A DNA stretch of 64,000 nucleotides. It comes from Microbacterium esteraromaticum. GTDB lineage: Bacteria; Actinomycetota; Actinomycetes; Actinomycetales; Microbacteriaceae. The notes under the pieces are model-generated. The model was not told the DNA's origin. It worked only from the letters and a program-made list of their open reading frames with translations, and did no database searches. Both the position numbers and the translations under genes were made by a program. Each line of letters starts with the position of its first letter. Positions within the stretch are counted from its first letter, which is position 1. The stretch covers positions 1 through 64,000 of the forward strand of contig NZ_FUKO01000044.1 of NCBI RefSeq assembly GCF_900163815.1. The letters run 5' to 3'. Positions 26,155 to 35,379 of this stretch are shown in pieces.

Positions 26155-27519
26155 ATGGCTTCCGAGGGCGACCCCACCGCACTCGAGTCCTGGCTTGACG
26201 GACTCGATGAAGACAGCATCCGCGATCTGCTCGAGGAGGCGACGCTGCGCGTCGCGGGACTGGCCGACTGGCTCGAAACGCGCCGCGCGGCAGCATCCGA
26301 CGACCCCGCCGAACTGCTGACGATCGTGAACCGCGATCTCACGCCGCGCCGCCGCTTCTACGACTACTGGCAGGCGAATCGGTACGCGTCCGACGCGTAC
26401 GACGCCGTCGAACTGCTGCGCACGCAGTCTGCGAATGCGACTCCGGCACTGGTCCCCGTGATCGAGCGGGCGATCACGCTGAGCACCCGGGCGATCCTGA
26501 AGTCCGACGACTCGTCTGGCGCGCAGGGCGACCTCGTGCGCAGGCTGCTCGAAGCGCATGCGCAGGCGGTGCGCGCGGCGTCACCGGCGCTTTCCCAGGC
26601 CGAGCAGACGCGCGTGGTGAAGTGGATCATCAAGTACCGCTACAGCGGTGCGCAGGATTTCTTCGACCCCGACATCGTCGCGTACGCACCCGGACTCAGC
26701 GAGAAGAGCATCACGCAGTACCGCACCGCGATCGCGAGCACCGATCTGGGTGAGTACGGCACGTACCCGCTGACGCGGCTGGCGGTGCTCGATCGCGACC
26801 GGGATGCCATCGTCGCCGCCCACGGCGGCGAGCCGAAGAACGCACAACTGGCGCGGCGGCTTGTGGCTGACCTGGAGGAGGCCGGCCTGCACGACGACGC
26901 CGTCGCGTACGCGCGGATCGGCATCGCTCTCGACGGCCAGGGCTGGAATCAGCAGCTCGTCACGTTCGTTGTGGACGACGCGCTCCTCCGCGGAGCCGAG
27001 TCCGAGGCAATAGACGTACGGCGCGCGTGGTTCGCGCGCTTCCCTCTCGCCAGTGCTTTTACCGCGCTGCGCGAGACCGCGGAGCAGGTCGGCGAGTGGC
27101 AGACGGAGAAGGCGGATGCTGAAGCACTGCTGGCACAGCACTCCCCGCAGTCGTTCGCGCAGCACCTGCTGGATGAGGATCGTAACGGTGAGGCATGGGA
27201 GTTCGCGGTATCGCGCTTCGCAGTGGATGGGGCACACGCCACCTGGTTGAATCTGTGTCAGCGCCGCGCCACGACCGCGCCCGCCGACACGCTGCCCGTC
27301 TACCGCGAGATCGTGCAGCAGACCCTGGAGGTCACCGACAAGCGCAACTACCGCACCGCAGCGAACGTGCTCAAGACGATGCGGGATGCCGCTGTGGCGG
27401 CCGGTCCGGATGGCGAGAGATCATTCGAGGCGTTTCTGGCGCAGGTCGTCGATCAGAACCGCCGACGCCCGACGTGCATCGAGGCGTTCCGGAAGGCGAA
27501 GCTCATTCCCCGGGTGTGA
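26155..27519 (+). CDS. Helical-repeat protein of unknown function (DUF6880-like)
   Basis: A 454-residue soluble, alpha-helical protein without catalytic motif. The helical hairpins (LVADLEEAGLHDDAVAYARIGIAL, AEQVGEWQTEKADAEALLAQ) look like TPR-type repeats. The C-terminal QNRRRPTCIEAFRKAKL resembles the end of DUF6880 proteins, but I make that link from memory and with low certainty. It starts 12 bp after vapC and 30 bp before the next large gene, so it could be co-transcribed with both. Confidence 0.5.
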   Translation: MASEGDPTALESWLDGLDEDSIRDLLEEATLRVAGLADWLETRRAAASDDPAELLTIVNRDLTPRRRFYDYWQANRYASDAYDAVELLRTQSANATPALVPVIERAITLSTRAILKSDDSSGAQGDLVRRLLEAHAQAVRAASPALSQAEQTRVVKWIIKYRYSGAQDFFDPDIVAYAPGLSEKSITQYRTAIASTDLGEYGTYPLTRLAVLDRDRDAIVAAHGGEPKNAQLARRLVADLEEAGLHDDAVAYARIGIALDGQGWNQQLVTFVVDDALLRGAESEAIDVRRAWFARFPLASAFTALRETAEQVGEWQTEKADAEALLAQHSPQSFAQHLLDEDRNGEAWEFAVSRFAVDGAHATWLNLCQRRATTAPADTLPVYREIVQQTLEVTDKRNYRTAANVLKTMRDAAVAAGPDGERSFEAFLAQVVDQNRRRPTCIEAFRKAKLIPRV

Positions 27520-27549
27520 TGTACAACGCGGGTTCCGTACTCTGGTCTC

Positions 27550-29454
27550 GTGACTTCTCCTTTCGACGACCCCGAGTTCCGTGCCCAGATGGAAGCGATG
27601 GGCGTGGTGCACAAGCCCGGCATGGCCAAGGAGATGCTGGGTGAGATCGCGCCGCTGCTGGCTGATGAGGGCTTCGACCTGGACGATCTGGATGCCGCCG
27701 ATCTGGATGCCGTCAACGCCGCGCTCGCGCGGGCGACCGAACGGCACAACCTGACGCTGTTCACCCCGGTCGGCGCGCATCTGGACGGCGCCTTCGCCCT
27801 GCTGCGGCAGTTCACTCTCGCGATCGCCGAGGAGAACCTCGTACTCGCCGAGGCGCTGCTGGGTGGCATTCCGAGCGACCCCGAGCCGACGGTGCCGGCG
27901 ATCTCGCACGTGATCGGGGTGAGTCTGGGGCTGCTCGATGAGAGGCAGACGGATGCTGCGCTGCGGCGCGTCAAGGCGCGCATGCGCGTGCCCGAGTGGC
28001 GGTCGAAGCGGTCGAAGGCCGCGGCGCGTGATATTGCGGCACTAGCGGCGAAGGGTCGCGCGTTCGACTCGCTGCAGGAGTTGCACGGCCGGCACAGCGG
28101 GTTGGCGATCTCCGAGGGCGGGGCGCTGGCCGTGGCGGCATCCGTCATCGCCCAGGCGAAGATCGAGGGTGTGCTGATTGACGATCTCGTGTCGCGGGTG
28201 CTGGATTCGCAAGGGTCTGGTTCGCCGTCGGGATCGTCGTTCGGGGCGGGGTCGTCGTCCGGGACGGGTGCGGGTCCCTCGTTCGGGGCGGGTGCGGGTT
28301 CCTCGTTCGGGACGGGTGCGGGCGCGTCGTCCGCGACGGGGGCGTCGTTCGGTCTCGCGCCGGCCGCATCGTCGGATGCCCTGGTGCGGAAGTTTCGCGC
28401 ATGGCTGCAGCAGGAGCCGCAGATCGCCGCGCCCGATGTTGCTTCCGAGATCCGGATGTTCACCGTGCTGCAGAGCATCGCCGGCGACGAGCTGCTCGCC
28501 CTCACCGATCCGGATGACATCGATCCGCTGGTGGATGCGCTGCTCGACATCGCTGAGGAGGCGGGCGACGACGACGAGTCGCGGCAGGCCGTCGAACACC
28601 TGCTTCACACGCTCGATGACTATCTGCACTTTCGATTGGACACAGCCGAGGATCCGGAGGTCTGGGAAGAGGCGCATGCGAGCCTCGAAGAGGTGCTTCG
28701 CGATGATTCATCGATCATGCCGGCACTGCAGGAGATCGCCGCAGCTGCCGAGGCTGTGGATGCGGAGGAACGACGAGCGGCGTTGTGGTCTCTCCCGATC
28801 GTGCAGGCGGTGCGGGAGATTCTGGAATGGGTCGGCGCCGGGCGTGCGATCACGTCGTCTGGCGGCCTGCGCCGAGCGGAAATCGAGCATGTCGCGGGGT
28901 TGATCGGCGTCTCGGCGGTCGGCGTGCAGAAGCGACCGGCGCGCGAGGATCGCGAGGATTCGCGCATCTATGCGCAGTCGATGTGGGATGTTCCCGCGCT
29001 GGCTTCGTGGTGGTGGGCACTGAACGCGACCGGCGTGCTCAGCATGTCGGTGACGCGCGTGTACGCCGGTGAGCAGGCGGAGCTGTGGCGCGGCGCGACG
29101 GTGCCTCCGGTGGACCTGCTGGAGTTCCTGGTCAGCGTCTTCGTCGCCGAAGTGGTCACGGGCGCCGGTCGCGGCACGACAGATGGGTTCGACGTCGCCG
29201 TCGACGCGGAGACTTTCGCACGCACGGTGCGCGCACTGACGTACGACGGCGAGCATTCGGATGCTGAGCTGCCGACGACCTTCATGACGCCGATGGCACT
29301 GCGCCGACTGAAGCACCTGGAATCCGCCGGGCTGCTGGAGCGTGTGGCAGACGGCTCATTCACCGTTGTGGAACCGCTGCGCGCCGCCGTGGCGCGAGGC
29401 GTCATGCTCGCCGTGCTGTCCCCGATGATGGCGGAGATGGCGGCGGACACGTAA
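27550..29454 (+). CDS. Large uncharacterised protein with Ser/Gly/Ala-rich linker
   Basis: A 634-residue protein that I do not recognise. Residues 1-215 are helical and acidic. Residues about 218-280 form a low-complexity Ser-Gly-Ala-Phe linker. Residues 280-630 are again helical, with a possible winged-helix at the C-terminus (TPMALRRLKHLESAGLLERVADGSFTVVEPL). No signal peptide or membrane segment is visible. It lies between a vapBC module and a restriction locus, so a defence-related role is conceivable but not shown. Confidence 0.5.
   Translation: MTSPFDDPEFRAQMEAMGVVHKPGMAKEMLGEIAPLLADEGFDLDDLDAADLDAVNAALARATERHNLTLFTPVGAHLDGAFALLRQFTLAIAEENLVLAEALLGGIPSDPEPTVPAISHVIGVSLGLLDERQTDAALRRVKARMRVPEWRSKRSKAAARDIAALAAKGRAFDSLQELHGRHSGLAISEGGALAVAASVIAQAKIEGVLIDDLVSRVLDSQGSGSPSGSSFGAGSSSGTGAGPSFGAGAGSSFGTGAGASSATGASFGLAPAASSDALVRKFRAWLQQEPQIAAPDVASEIRMFTVLQSIAGDELLALTDPDDIDPLVDALLDIAEEAGDDDESRQAVEHLLHTLDDYLHFRLDTAEDPEVWEEAHASLEEVLRDDSSIMPALQEIAAAAEAVDAEERRAALWSLPIVQAVREILEWVGAGRAITSSGGLRRAEIEHVAGLIGVSAVGVQKRPAREDREDSRIYAQSMWDVPALASWWWALNATGVLSMSVTRVYAGEQAELWRGATVPPVDLLEFLVSVFVAEVVTGAGRGTTDGFDVAVDAETFARTVRALTYDGEHSDAELPTTFMTPMALRRLKHLESAGLLERVADGSFTVVEPLRAAVARGVMLAVLSPMMAEMAADT
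28231..28350. repeat. In-frame tandem repeat in the linker of the 27550 gene
   Basis: Imperfect units built around TCGTTCGGGGCGGGTGCGGG / TCGTTCGGGACGGGTGCGGG are repeated about four times. They encode the flexible Ser-Phe-Gly-Ala/Thr-Gly linker and could vary by slippage in 3-base steps. Confidence 0.7.
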
Positions 29455-29594
29455 AACGCGGGTGTCAGCGAGGCAGGCAGTCAACCCTCACGACCGGCCT
29501 ACTGGGGGCGTAGCTGGCCACTGCGCGATCCGAGACGCTCAACATGACCGCTCGGGAGACGGACCTGACCGTGCGTACGCTGTCCTCGCTAGCC

Positions 29595-32144
29595 TCAGAT
29601 AGCCGGGCGTTCGTCGACAGCAACGACCGTGTCGTACAGTCCGTAGCGACGCAGCCCTTCATGCGACTCGACGCCGGTGTACGACAGCGAAGCATCTTCG
29701 TAACGTCGAAACGCGAACACGGCCTGGTTCATGTGACTAGCGTTGAACACTCCCAGCGAGACGAGTAGCTCGAAGTCGGCCACGGTAAGCCCCGTCACCG
29801 CCCGGAACAGTTCAGGCTCGATCTTCGTGATCACGTCCTTGAGTGTGTGTTCGCGATAGTCGGTGAGATACATGAATGCCGGAATGCGGGTGGCGAACTT
29901 GATCAGCTTCTCCTGGATCTGCTTCCGCTTGGATTTGTATTCCTTCTCCTCAGCGGTGAGTTCCTTCTTCTCGGTCGACGTGATGTCGTCGCCCTTCTCC
30001 TTCCTGGTCTTCGTCACCGCCTCACTCTTATTCACAACCGTCTCGAAGACACTCGACCCCAGAGCACGAAAGCCCTCGATGTTCATAACGGCGTTCATCG
30101 CAGCATCCGACGACATGATCTTCTTCAGCGTCTGGTTGTCGACGTTCACGAGCACGGCGGACTCCCACTTGCGTGCAAGGAGGGTCGCGGACGTACCGGC
30201 CATGGCCATGTCGAGGATGCCGGCAGCATCCACCTGCGTCATATTCGACCCGTCGTACGCGAGCACAGGCAGAAAGCTAACCAGTTCTTCGACCGCCTTC
30301 TCGGGATTCGGCGTCTCAGGCGAGAGACCGCGACCATACTCGCTGATCTGCCGCAGGGCCCGCGTCGGTGCGAAGTCGAATACGAAGCTGACCGGCTTGA
30401 AGATCGTCTCCTCGTGCGGGTCGTCGCCGTTCGGATTGCGGATGACCCATGGCGACTGCACCCGGAAGGCCGCCTGGAAGTATGTCTCGGGAGCGTTGAG
30501 GTTGCGCAGCATGAGGATTGCCGACCACTGCGGCACGGTGACACCTGTCGTGAGCTTTCCGACCGTGAGCGTGATGGTCTTCGTATCGAATCCCGCGCCG
30601 ATCGCCTGGCGCACCGGAGGAAGCGCGGCGAGTCCGACGCCGACGCTCGGCTTCGAGACATTGACGACTCGGTAGTCGCGCCAGTAGGCGTTCTGCGATT
30701 CGGCGAGAAGGTTCTCCATCGCCGCGCATGCTGCAGTGCTGGGCAGCATCCACAGTGAGTGTTGCAGATATGGCAGCAGACGTACGTCGGAGTATGGGAA
30801 TGGCGGCCGCGTTCCGGTCTTCAGCGCATCGACCTGCGTCGGCGCGTAGTTACCCCGGATGATATCGAGCCACTTCTGCACGTCGTTCTTGTGAGTGAAC
30901 GCAGCCTGCTCGCCCACGCCCTTGGCTTCGAAGAAGGCGTTCAGATCGAACTCATCGAACTCGCCTTGGTTGGCGATCGCGATGAGTTCGTCGGGCATCT
31001 GATAGGTCAGTAGACGCATCTCCGGTAGCGCCGCGTACGGGTTCGGCTCACTGGGGTGCTGCTGGACGAATTCCGCTTTGGCCCGCTGCTCGTCGGTGTA
31101 GGTCCAGTTGTAGATCTGCTCTTCGATGAACCGCCCCTCGTTGAGAACTTTGAAGGGTGTGCCCGAGAGGTAGAGATAGGAACGGGCTTTGATCGGGATA
31201 ATGGCGTCCTCGTCGAGGCCGTTGACTTCGCGCTCTTCCGTGAAGGTGTCGAGGTCGCTGCCGAACTCCTGAGCGGTCGCCCTCTTCTTCGAAGACTCAT
31301 CCTCCCCGTCGAAGAGCTCTTTCGCTGTGTCCCGCCACGCGCCGAAATGGTACTCGTCGAAGACGACGAGGTCCCAGGTGACCTCGGTGAGCCACTTGTG
31401 CTTCGGCTTGAAGTTTCCAGCCTTGTCCTTACCCAATAGGTCCTGGAAAGAGCCGAAGAAGACAAGCGGACGGTCGGGATCGACGGATGTCGGATCTCCG
31501 CCTGCTGCTTTGGACAGGTACTGCCAGCCATCGAAGTCGACATGGGTTCTGAGGTCGTTCTCCCATGCATCTTCGACCGCAGGCTTGAATGTGACGACCA
31601 GCACACGCTTCGCGCGCATTTTCTGAGCGAGCTTGTAGGTGGTGAAGGTCTTGCCGAAACGCATCTTCGCGTTCCAGAGGAATTCGGGGAAGGCGTCGGC
31701 GTCCTCGGACCAGCGATCCTGGAAGTATGCGTAGGTCTTCTCGATCGCATCTTGTTGCTCTCTGCGCGGCGGGAAATCCAGATGGTGAGTGCCCTCGTAC
31801 TCCTTGTTCACACGGAGCTCGGCGATCGCAGTGCGAACATCTGCCACGGTGCAGCGCATCCACTCGAGGGTCGACTTATCGAACCCTTTCTGCTTGAGCC
31901 TCTGGCGAACATCGAAGTCAGTGAACACCGAGCCGTCCGGGCGGTCCGCCGGCTCGTCGATGACGATCTGGTAATTCTCAATTGCGGCGGTCTTCAACTG
32001 CTGTGCGACACGGACCTTGACGTCCTGCGTGGTCTGGCCGACCTTCAGCAGACCCGCATGTGCATCGTCGGCGATGGAATACGCGTAGATGCGGAGGCGC
32101 GCCTCAGGCTTCGGAGGGAGAAGCTCAGACTCAGGACGCGGCAT
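29595..32144 (-). CDS. Restriction helicase with GIY-YIG-like N-terminal domain
   Basis: An 849-residue protein. Residues about 18-80 (RIYAYSIADD...GLLKVGQTTQDVKVRV) look like a T5orf172/GIY-YIG-type nuclease core. This is followed by a superfamily 2 ATPase with Walker A MRFGKT at 161-166, DEYH at 263-266 and SGTP at 327-330, then a long C-terminal region. It overlaps the methyltransferase gene by 14 bp. The layout suggests the restriction subunit, with ATP-driven translocation and cleavage supplied by the N-terminal domain (inference). Its base composition is visibly more AT-rich than the flanks. Confidence 0.8.
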   Translation of the reverse strand: MPRPESELLPPKPEARLRIYAYSIADDAHAGLLKVGQTTQDVKVRVAQQLKTAAIENYQIVIDEPADRPDGSVFTDFDVRQRLKQKGFDKSTLEWMRCTVADVRTAIAELRVNKEYEGTHHLDFPPRREQQDAIEKTYAYFQDRWSEDADAFPEFLWNAKMRFGKTFTTYKLAQKMRAKRVLVVTFKPAVEDAWENDLRTHVDFDGWQYLSKAAGGDPTSVDPDRPLVFFGSFQDLLGKDKAGNFKPKHKWLTEVTWDLVVFDEYHFGAWRDTAKELFDGEDESSKKRATAQEFGSDLDTFTEEREVNGLDEDAIIPIKARSYLYLSGTPFKVLNEGRFIEEQIYNWTYTDEQRAKAEFVQQHPSEPNPYAALPEMRLLTYQMPDELIAIANQGEFDEFDLNAFFEAKGVGEQAAFTHKNDVQKWLDIIRGNYAPTQVDALKTGTRPPFPYSDVRLLPYLQHSLWMLPSTAACAAMENLLAESQNAYWRDYRVVNVSKPSVGVGLAALPPVRQAIGAGFDTKTITLTVGKLTTGVTVPQWSAILMLRNLNAPETYFQAAFRVQSPWVIRNPNGDDPHEETIFKPVSFVFDFAPTRALRQISEYGRGLSPETPNPEKAVEELVSFLPVLAYDGSNMTQVDAAGILDMAMAGTSATLLARKWESAVLVNVDNQTLKKIMSSDAAMNAVMNIEGFRALGSSVFETVVNKSEAVTKTRKEKGDDITSTEKKELTAEEKEYKSKRKQIQEKLIKFATRIPAFMYLTDYREHTLKDVITKIEPELFRAVTGLTVADFELLVSLGVFNASHMNQAVFAFRRYEDASLSYTGVESHEGLRRYGLYDTVVAVDERPAI

Positions 32145-33792
32145 CTACATCTCCGTAAGCGCTGAACGTCATTGGCTTGATCTGAGTCTCGATCAACGTG
32201 ACTTCTTCGGGCGTCAGATCGTACTTCGTATAGAGATCCTCGTCCGTCCAAGCTCGCTCAAAGCCCACATCGGGCACAAACTCGTACGACCCGCGCGTCA
32301 TGTTCTGGGTCAAGAGGATCGCCGAGATCAAGAATCGCGCGAAGCGAGTTCGCAAGTAGCCGACGGCGTTGGACGCCTCCGACTCCGATGAGAAGGGACC
32401 AATGACGAGATACGAGCCCGTGGCAACAGATGCCGGTGGCATGACCTCCAGCCGAGAGAGCACGCGCCGCTGGCCTTGTTTGTCGGTCTGTCCAGCATGC
32501 TCGCTGGATGTTTTGGAGACGAGGACTTTCCAAGCATCGATCAGGGCTTCTCCTCTCGCCACATACTTTCGTTCAACTCTGCCGTCGGCGCCACTCGCAT
32601 ATAGGTATAGATCGCCGACCTGGTCTCGTTCGTGCGCCGGGTTGACGGTGAATGGGTTCCTAGCAGACACCCGCCGGGACAGGGAACTCGGGCTGATCGC
32701 GCGGACCTTCTCCAGAATCACCAACGCGCGGTTGTCGCGCACGAACACCGCGTGCTCATCAAGTCGACGCGTTACAGCGATCGTCTCGCTGCCGACTCGA
32801 GTCTCGACAACACAATCGCCAGGGTTGTCCCGCTCCCACAGGAAATAGCAGACCCCACCCGCGATATCCACACCGTCGAATGCTTGTCGCGAATCGGGGA
32901 AGTCAGTGAGTGCACGGATACGACGATCGCTCAGCATCGCGTTCCGAAAATGATCCAGACCTTTTCCACCGGTGTACCAGTTCGCCTTCACAACCATCGA
33001 CAGAAAACGCGGTTCAAGCCGTTGCGCTTGCTGGATGAAAAGCTGGTAGATCGGGCGCGCACTCGACCCTGTTCCACCACCGTCATTCAACTGGTATGGC
33101 GGGTTGCCAATGATGACGTCGAATTGCATGTCAGCTCCGAACAGCTCGTTGATGCGAGCCTTGATGTCGTCTGTGTGGATGAATGCATAGGCATGAGACT
33201 CAAGTGCGGAATCGCGCAGATACTCAGACTCGGCCGCGCCACAGAAGCGACATCGCCGCCCCGTGACGGTCGGCGCTCCCTCTCCGTCGAGGAGAGCATG
33301 GTTCGTCTTCCCGCCCGACCATGAATGTTCGGTCCGCTCGAACCAAATATTTCCCCAGTCGCGGTCGAAGCTCTTCGCGATGGAGTGCTTGCCGGTGGCA
33401 TCCTTCGAACAATAAACACTGCGCCGAGCGAGCAGTGCCGTCAACTGTGTAATTCCGATGCCGAACACTTGCCGCGTGAGGATATGGTCGACGCGGTCAT
33501 TCAGATCGGGAATCGCAGCCTCGAGCCCTGAAGTCAGTCGCGCGACGATCTCGCGCAGAAAGACACCTGACTTCGTGAACGGATCGAAAAATGTGACTTC
33601 CGGATCAGCCCAGATCGACGCACCGTCGTTCGACTTCGCCCACGCCTCCTCGAGCGTGTGGAGCATCTGTTTAGCCAACTCCGGAGGGGTGAAGACTTCA
33701 TCATTCGAGAGGTTCGCGATGCACGTCAGAACGTCAGGATTGTGGGCTCGCAGCGTAAATGCTGCTTTCGATTCGACGACCGGCGCACTCAT
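32131..33792 (-). CDS. Eco57I-type adenine DNA methyltransferase subunit
   Basis: A 553-residue protein. The target-adenine motif NPPY is at 230-233 (IIGNPPYQLNDGG). The SAM-binding motif I is unusual, FFDPFTKSGVFLREI (about 68-82) instead of a PACGSG-type loop. A CxxC pair at 181-184 lies between them. The C-terminal half has the Eco57I/specificity-like mix (YLRTRFARFLI, QNMTRGSYEFVPDV). It overlaps the small methyltransferase gene by ATGA. It probably modifies adenine in the site recognised by the linked helicase-nuclease. Confidence 0.8.
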   Translation of the reverse strand: MSAPVVESKAAFTLRAHNPDVLTCIANLSNDEVFTPPELAKQMLHTLEEAWAKSNDGASIWADPEVTFFDPFTKSGVFLREIVARLTSGLEAAIPDLNDRVDHILTRQVFGIGITQLTALLARRSVYCSKDATGKHSIAKSFDRDWGNIWFERTEHSWSGGKTNHALLDGEGAPTVTGRRCRFCGAAESEYLRDSALESHAYAFIHTDDIKARINELFGADMQFDVIIGNPPYQLNDGGGTGSSARPIYQLFIQQAQRLEPRFLSMVVKANWYTGGKGLDHFRNAMLSDRRIRALTDFPDSRQAFDGVDIAGGVCYFLWERDNPGDCVVETRVGSETIAVTRRLDEHAVFVRDNRALVILEKVRAISPSSLSRRVSARNPFTVNPAHERDQVGDLYLYASGADGRVERKYVARGEALIDAWKVLVSKTSSEHAGQTDKQGQRRVLSRLEVMPPASVATGSYLVIGPFSSESEASNAVGYLRTRFARFLISAILLTQNMTRGSYEFVPDVGFERAWTDEDLYTKYDLTPEEVTLIETQIKPMTFSAYGDVDAAS

Positions 33793-34415
33793 GACGCCAG
33801 CTCTCGCACTGTCATCGCCTGGTAGGTGCGAACCGGCCTAAAGATCTCATGCTCTTCGAACGCATCGAAGAGCGTCCCCTGCATCGAAGCGCGCTGCGTC
33901 AGGCTGTCGTACCGGAAATCGCGGCGTTGGTAACGCCCTCGTCCGAGGTACCCCCACTCCGCGAACGTGATGTGCTCGCCGTCGACGGTGGCCATCTTGA
34001 GCGCATCGCCCTGCACAATATTTGCGGCAACAACGGCCTTTGCTGCCTTCGACCACTCGTCGTCAGCCGACACGTTCAGATACTGGGAGAAAGTACCCAG
34101 GAGATTCTCGCGACACTCCTTCGCGTTGTCTTCAAGCAGCTCGATCCCGTAGATGCACATCAGTCCGAAAAGCGCGTAGTGGCGCTTCTCGAATTCGCTG
34201 CGCCCGTGACGCACCTGCACTGCCGTAAGTTTGCGCTCGAGGACTGAGACCAGGAAGTTGCCGGAACCGCAGGCTGGCTCAAGGAACCTCGAGTCGATGC
34301 GTTCCGCCTCCTGCTTGACCAGGTCGAGCATGTCGTCGACTAACCAACGTGGCGTGAACACCTCACCGTGATCTGCGACACGCTGTTTCGATTTGACGAG
34401 CTTCTCGCCAGCCAT
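33789..34415 (-). CDS. Small SAM-dependent N6-adenine methyltransferase-like protein
   Basis: A 208-residue protein with a clean SAM-binding motif I, FLEPACGSGNFL at about 44-55, preceded by GEVFTP, which is typical of N-6 DNA methylases. It ends soon after the fold and shows no NPPY/DPPY catalytic motif. It may be the SAM-binding partner of the larger subunit or a remnant. The start is ATG 34415 with GGAGGG about seven bases upstream. It is the first gene of the three-gene restriction operon, divergent from the XRE controller. Confidence 0.75.
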   Translation of the reverse strand: MAGEKLVKSKQRVADHGEVFTPRWLVDDMLDLVKQEAERIDSRFLEPACGSGNFLVSVLERKLTAVQVRHGRSEFEKRHYALFGLMCIYGIELLEDNAKECRENLLGTFSQYLNVSADDEWSKAAKAVVAANIVQGDALKMATVDGEHITFAEWGYLGRGRYQRRDFRYDSLTQRASMQGTLFDAFEEHEIFRPVRTYQAMTVRELAS

Positions 34416-34457
34416 CGACGCCCTCCAGGGTTCCCTCGACCCCGGATCGGCATTAGT

Positions 34458-34475
34458 ACCCGGGTGAGTTAACCC
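34458..34475. promoter_or_regulatory. Candidate controller-protein operator
   Basis: ACCCGGGT (34458-34465) and the overlapping GGGT-N6-ACCC pair (34462-34475) lie in the 95-bp gap between the restriction operon and the XRE gene. A C-box role is only a guess from position and symmetry. Confidence 0.3.
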
Positions 34476-34510
34476 TGGCACACTTCACCGACATTCAAGA
34501 CGCTTGAGGA

Positions 34511-34786
34511 GTGCCCCGAGTCCCGTCGCCTGCAGCCGTCCAGATCGGCGCGCAGATTGCCGCGCGGCGCAGAGAAGTCGGCATCACCCAAGACGAGCTG
34601 GCTGTGCTCACCCAAATCGATTCGTCGAACATCCGGGGCTATGAGAAAGGCCGCGCTCTGATGGGCATCCCGACCCTCATCCGCATCGCCGAGGCGCTCC
34701 GCATTGACCCGGGTCAGCTCCTAGCAGACGTGACAACCGATATGTTCAACGCGCTCGCCACAGACGGTCGCCGTCGGGCGAGCTGA
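34511..34786 (+). CDS. XRE-family regulator, likely controller of the restriction locus
   Basis: A 91-residue protein. The helix-turn-helix (IGAQIAARRREVGITQDELAVLTQIDSSNIRGYEKGRALMGIPTLIRIAEAL) fills most of it. It is transcribed divergently from the methyltransferase-helicase operon, the position of controller (C) proteins. The GTG start at 34511 is the only sensible one, because an in-frame TGA lies at 34505. It directly abuts a GAGGA, which leaves no normal ribosome spacing, so a leaderless or unusual start is possible. Confidence 0.75.
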   Translation: MPRVPSPAAVQIGAQIAARRREVGITQDELAVLTQIDSSNIRGYEKGRALMGIPTLIRIAEALRIDPGQLLADVTTDMFNALATDGRRRAS

Positions 34787-34881
34787 CACTCGGCAGCAAC
34801 AGCAGCCACCCATCGCCCCATGGGCATATGTCCCCATCCCCGGATCCGCGCCACGAGCGAAGTCCCCGATACGGTTATGGC

Positions 34882-35223
34882 ATGAACATCGACCGGAACC
34901 TGCGCACCCGCACCCGTCTCCTGCTCGCCCTGCCGATCGCAGTGGCCGCCTTCTCGCTCGCCGCGTGCTCGTCGCCCGCCGAACGCCCCAGCTCTGATGA
35001 CCTCAGCTCCGGCATCCAGAAGATCCTCGACGACGGCGGACTGGGCGACCAGTTCAACGACGAGCAGGTCTCCTGCATCTCCGATGAGCTCATCGACAGC
35101 AAGATCTCCGATCAGGACCTCCAGAACATCGCCGATGGCAAGGATGTCCAGACCAACCAGGAAGCGAAGGACCTCGTCAGCAAGGAGATGAGCGAAGCCG
35201 TCGTCACCTGCGCCCAGGGCTAA
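34882..35223 (+). CDS. Small lipoprotein of unknown function
   Basis: A 113-residue protein with a signal peptide (RTRTRLLLALPIAVAAFSLAAC) that ends in the lipobox LAAC. The mature acidic domain has two cysteines (VSCISDEL and VVTCAQG) that could form a disulfide. It contains repeated short Asp-Ile segments (SKISDQDLQNIADGKDV). No family is recognised. It is followed by a strong terminator, so it is monocistronic. Confidence 0.7.
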   Translation: MNIDRNLRTRTRLLLALPIAVAAFSLAACSSPAERPSSDDLSSGIQKILDDGGLGDQFNDEQVSCISDELIDSKISDQDLQNIADGKDVQTNQEAKDLVSKEMSEAVVTCAQG

Positions 35224-35260
35224 GACTCCAGCGCTTCGACGCGCACGCGGCCGGAAGCGT

Positions 35261-35295
35261 GAAGGATGGCGGATGCACAGCATCCGTCATCCTTC
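35261..35295 (+). terminator. Hairpin terminator after the lipoprotein gene
   Basis: The arms 35261-35276 and 35280-35295 pair over 16 positions with one G-T wobble and a 3-base loop, 37 bp after the stop. Confidence 0.8.
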
Positions 35296-35379
35296 GTCAT
35301 TTCCGAGCGCGGAATGCATCCGCGCTCCTAACGTTGGTTCCCATGGCGCGCACCGTGCGCGCGAAGACATGGAGTCACC

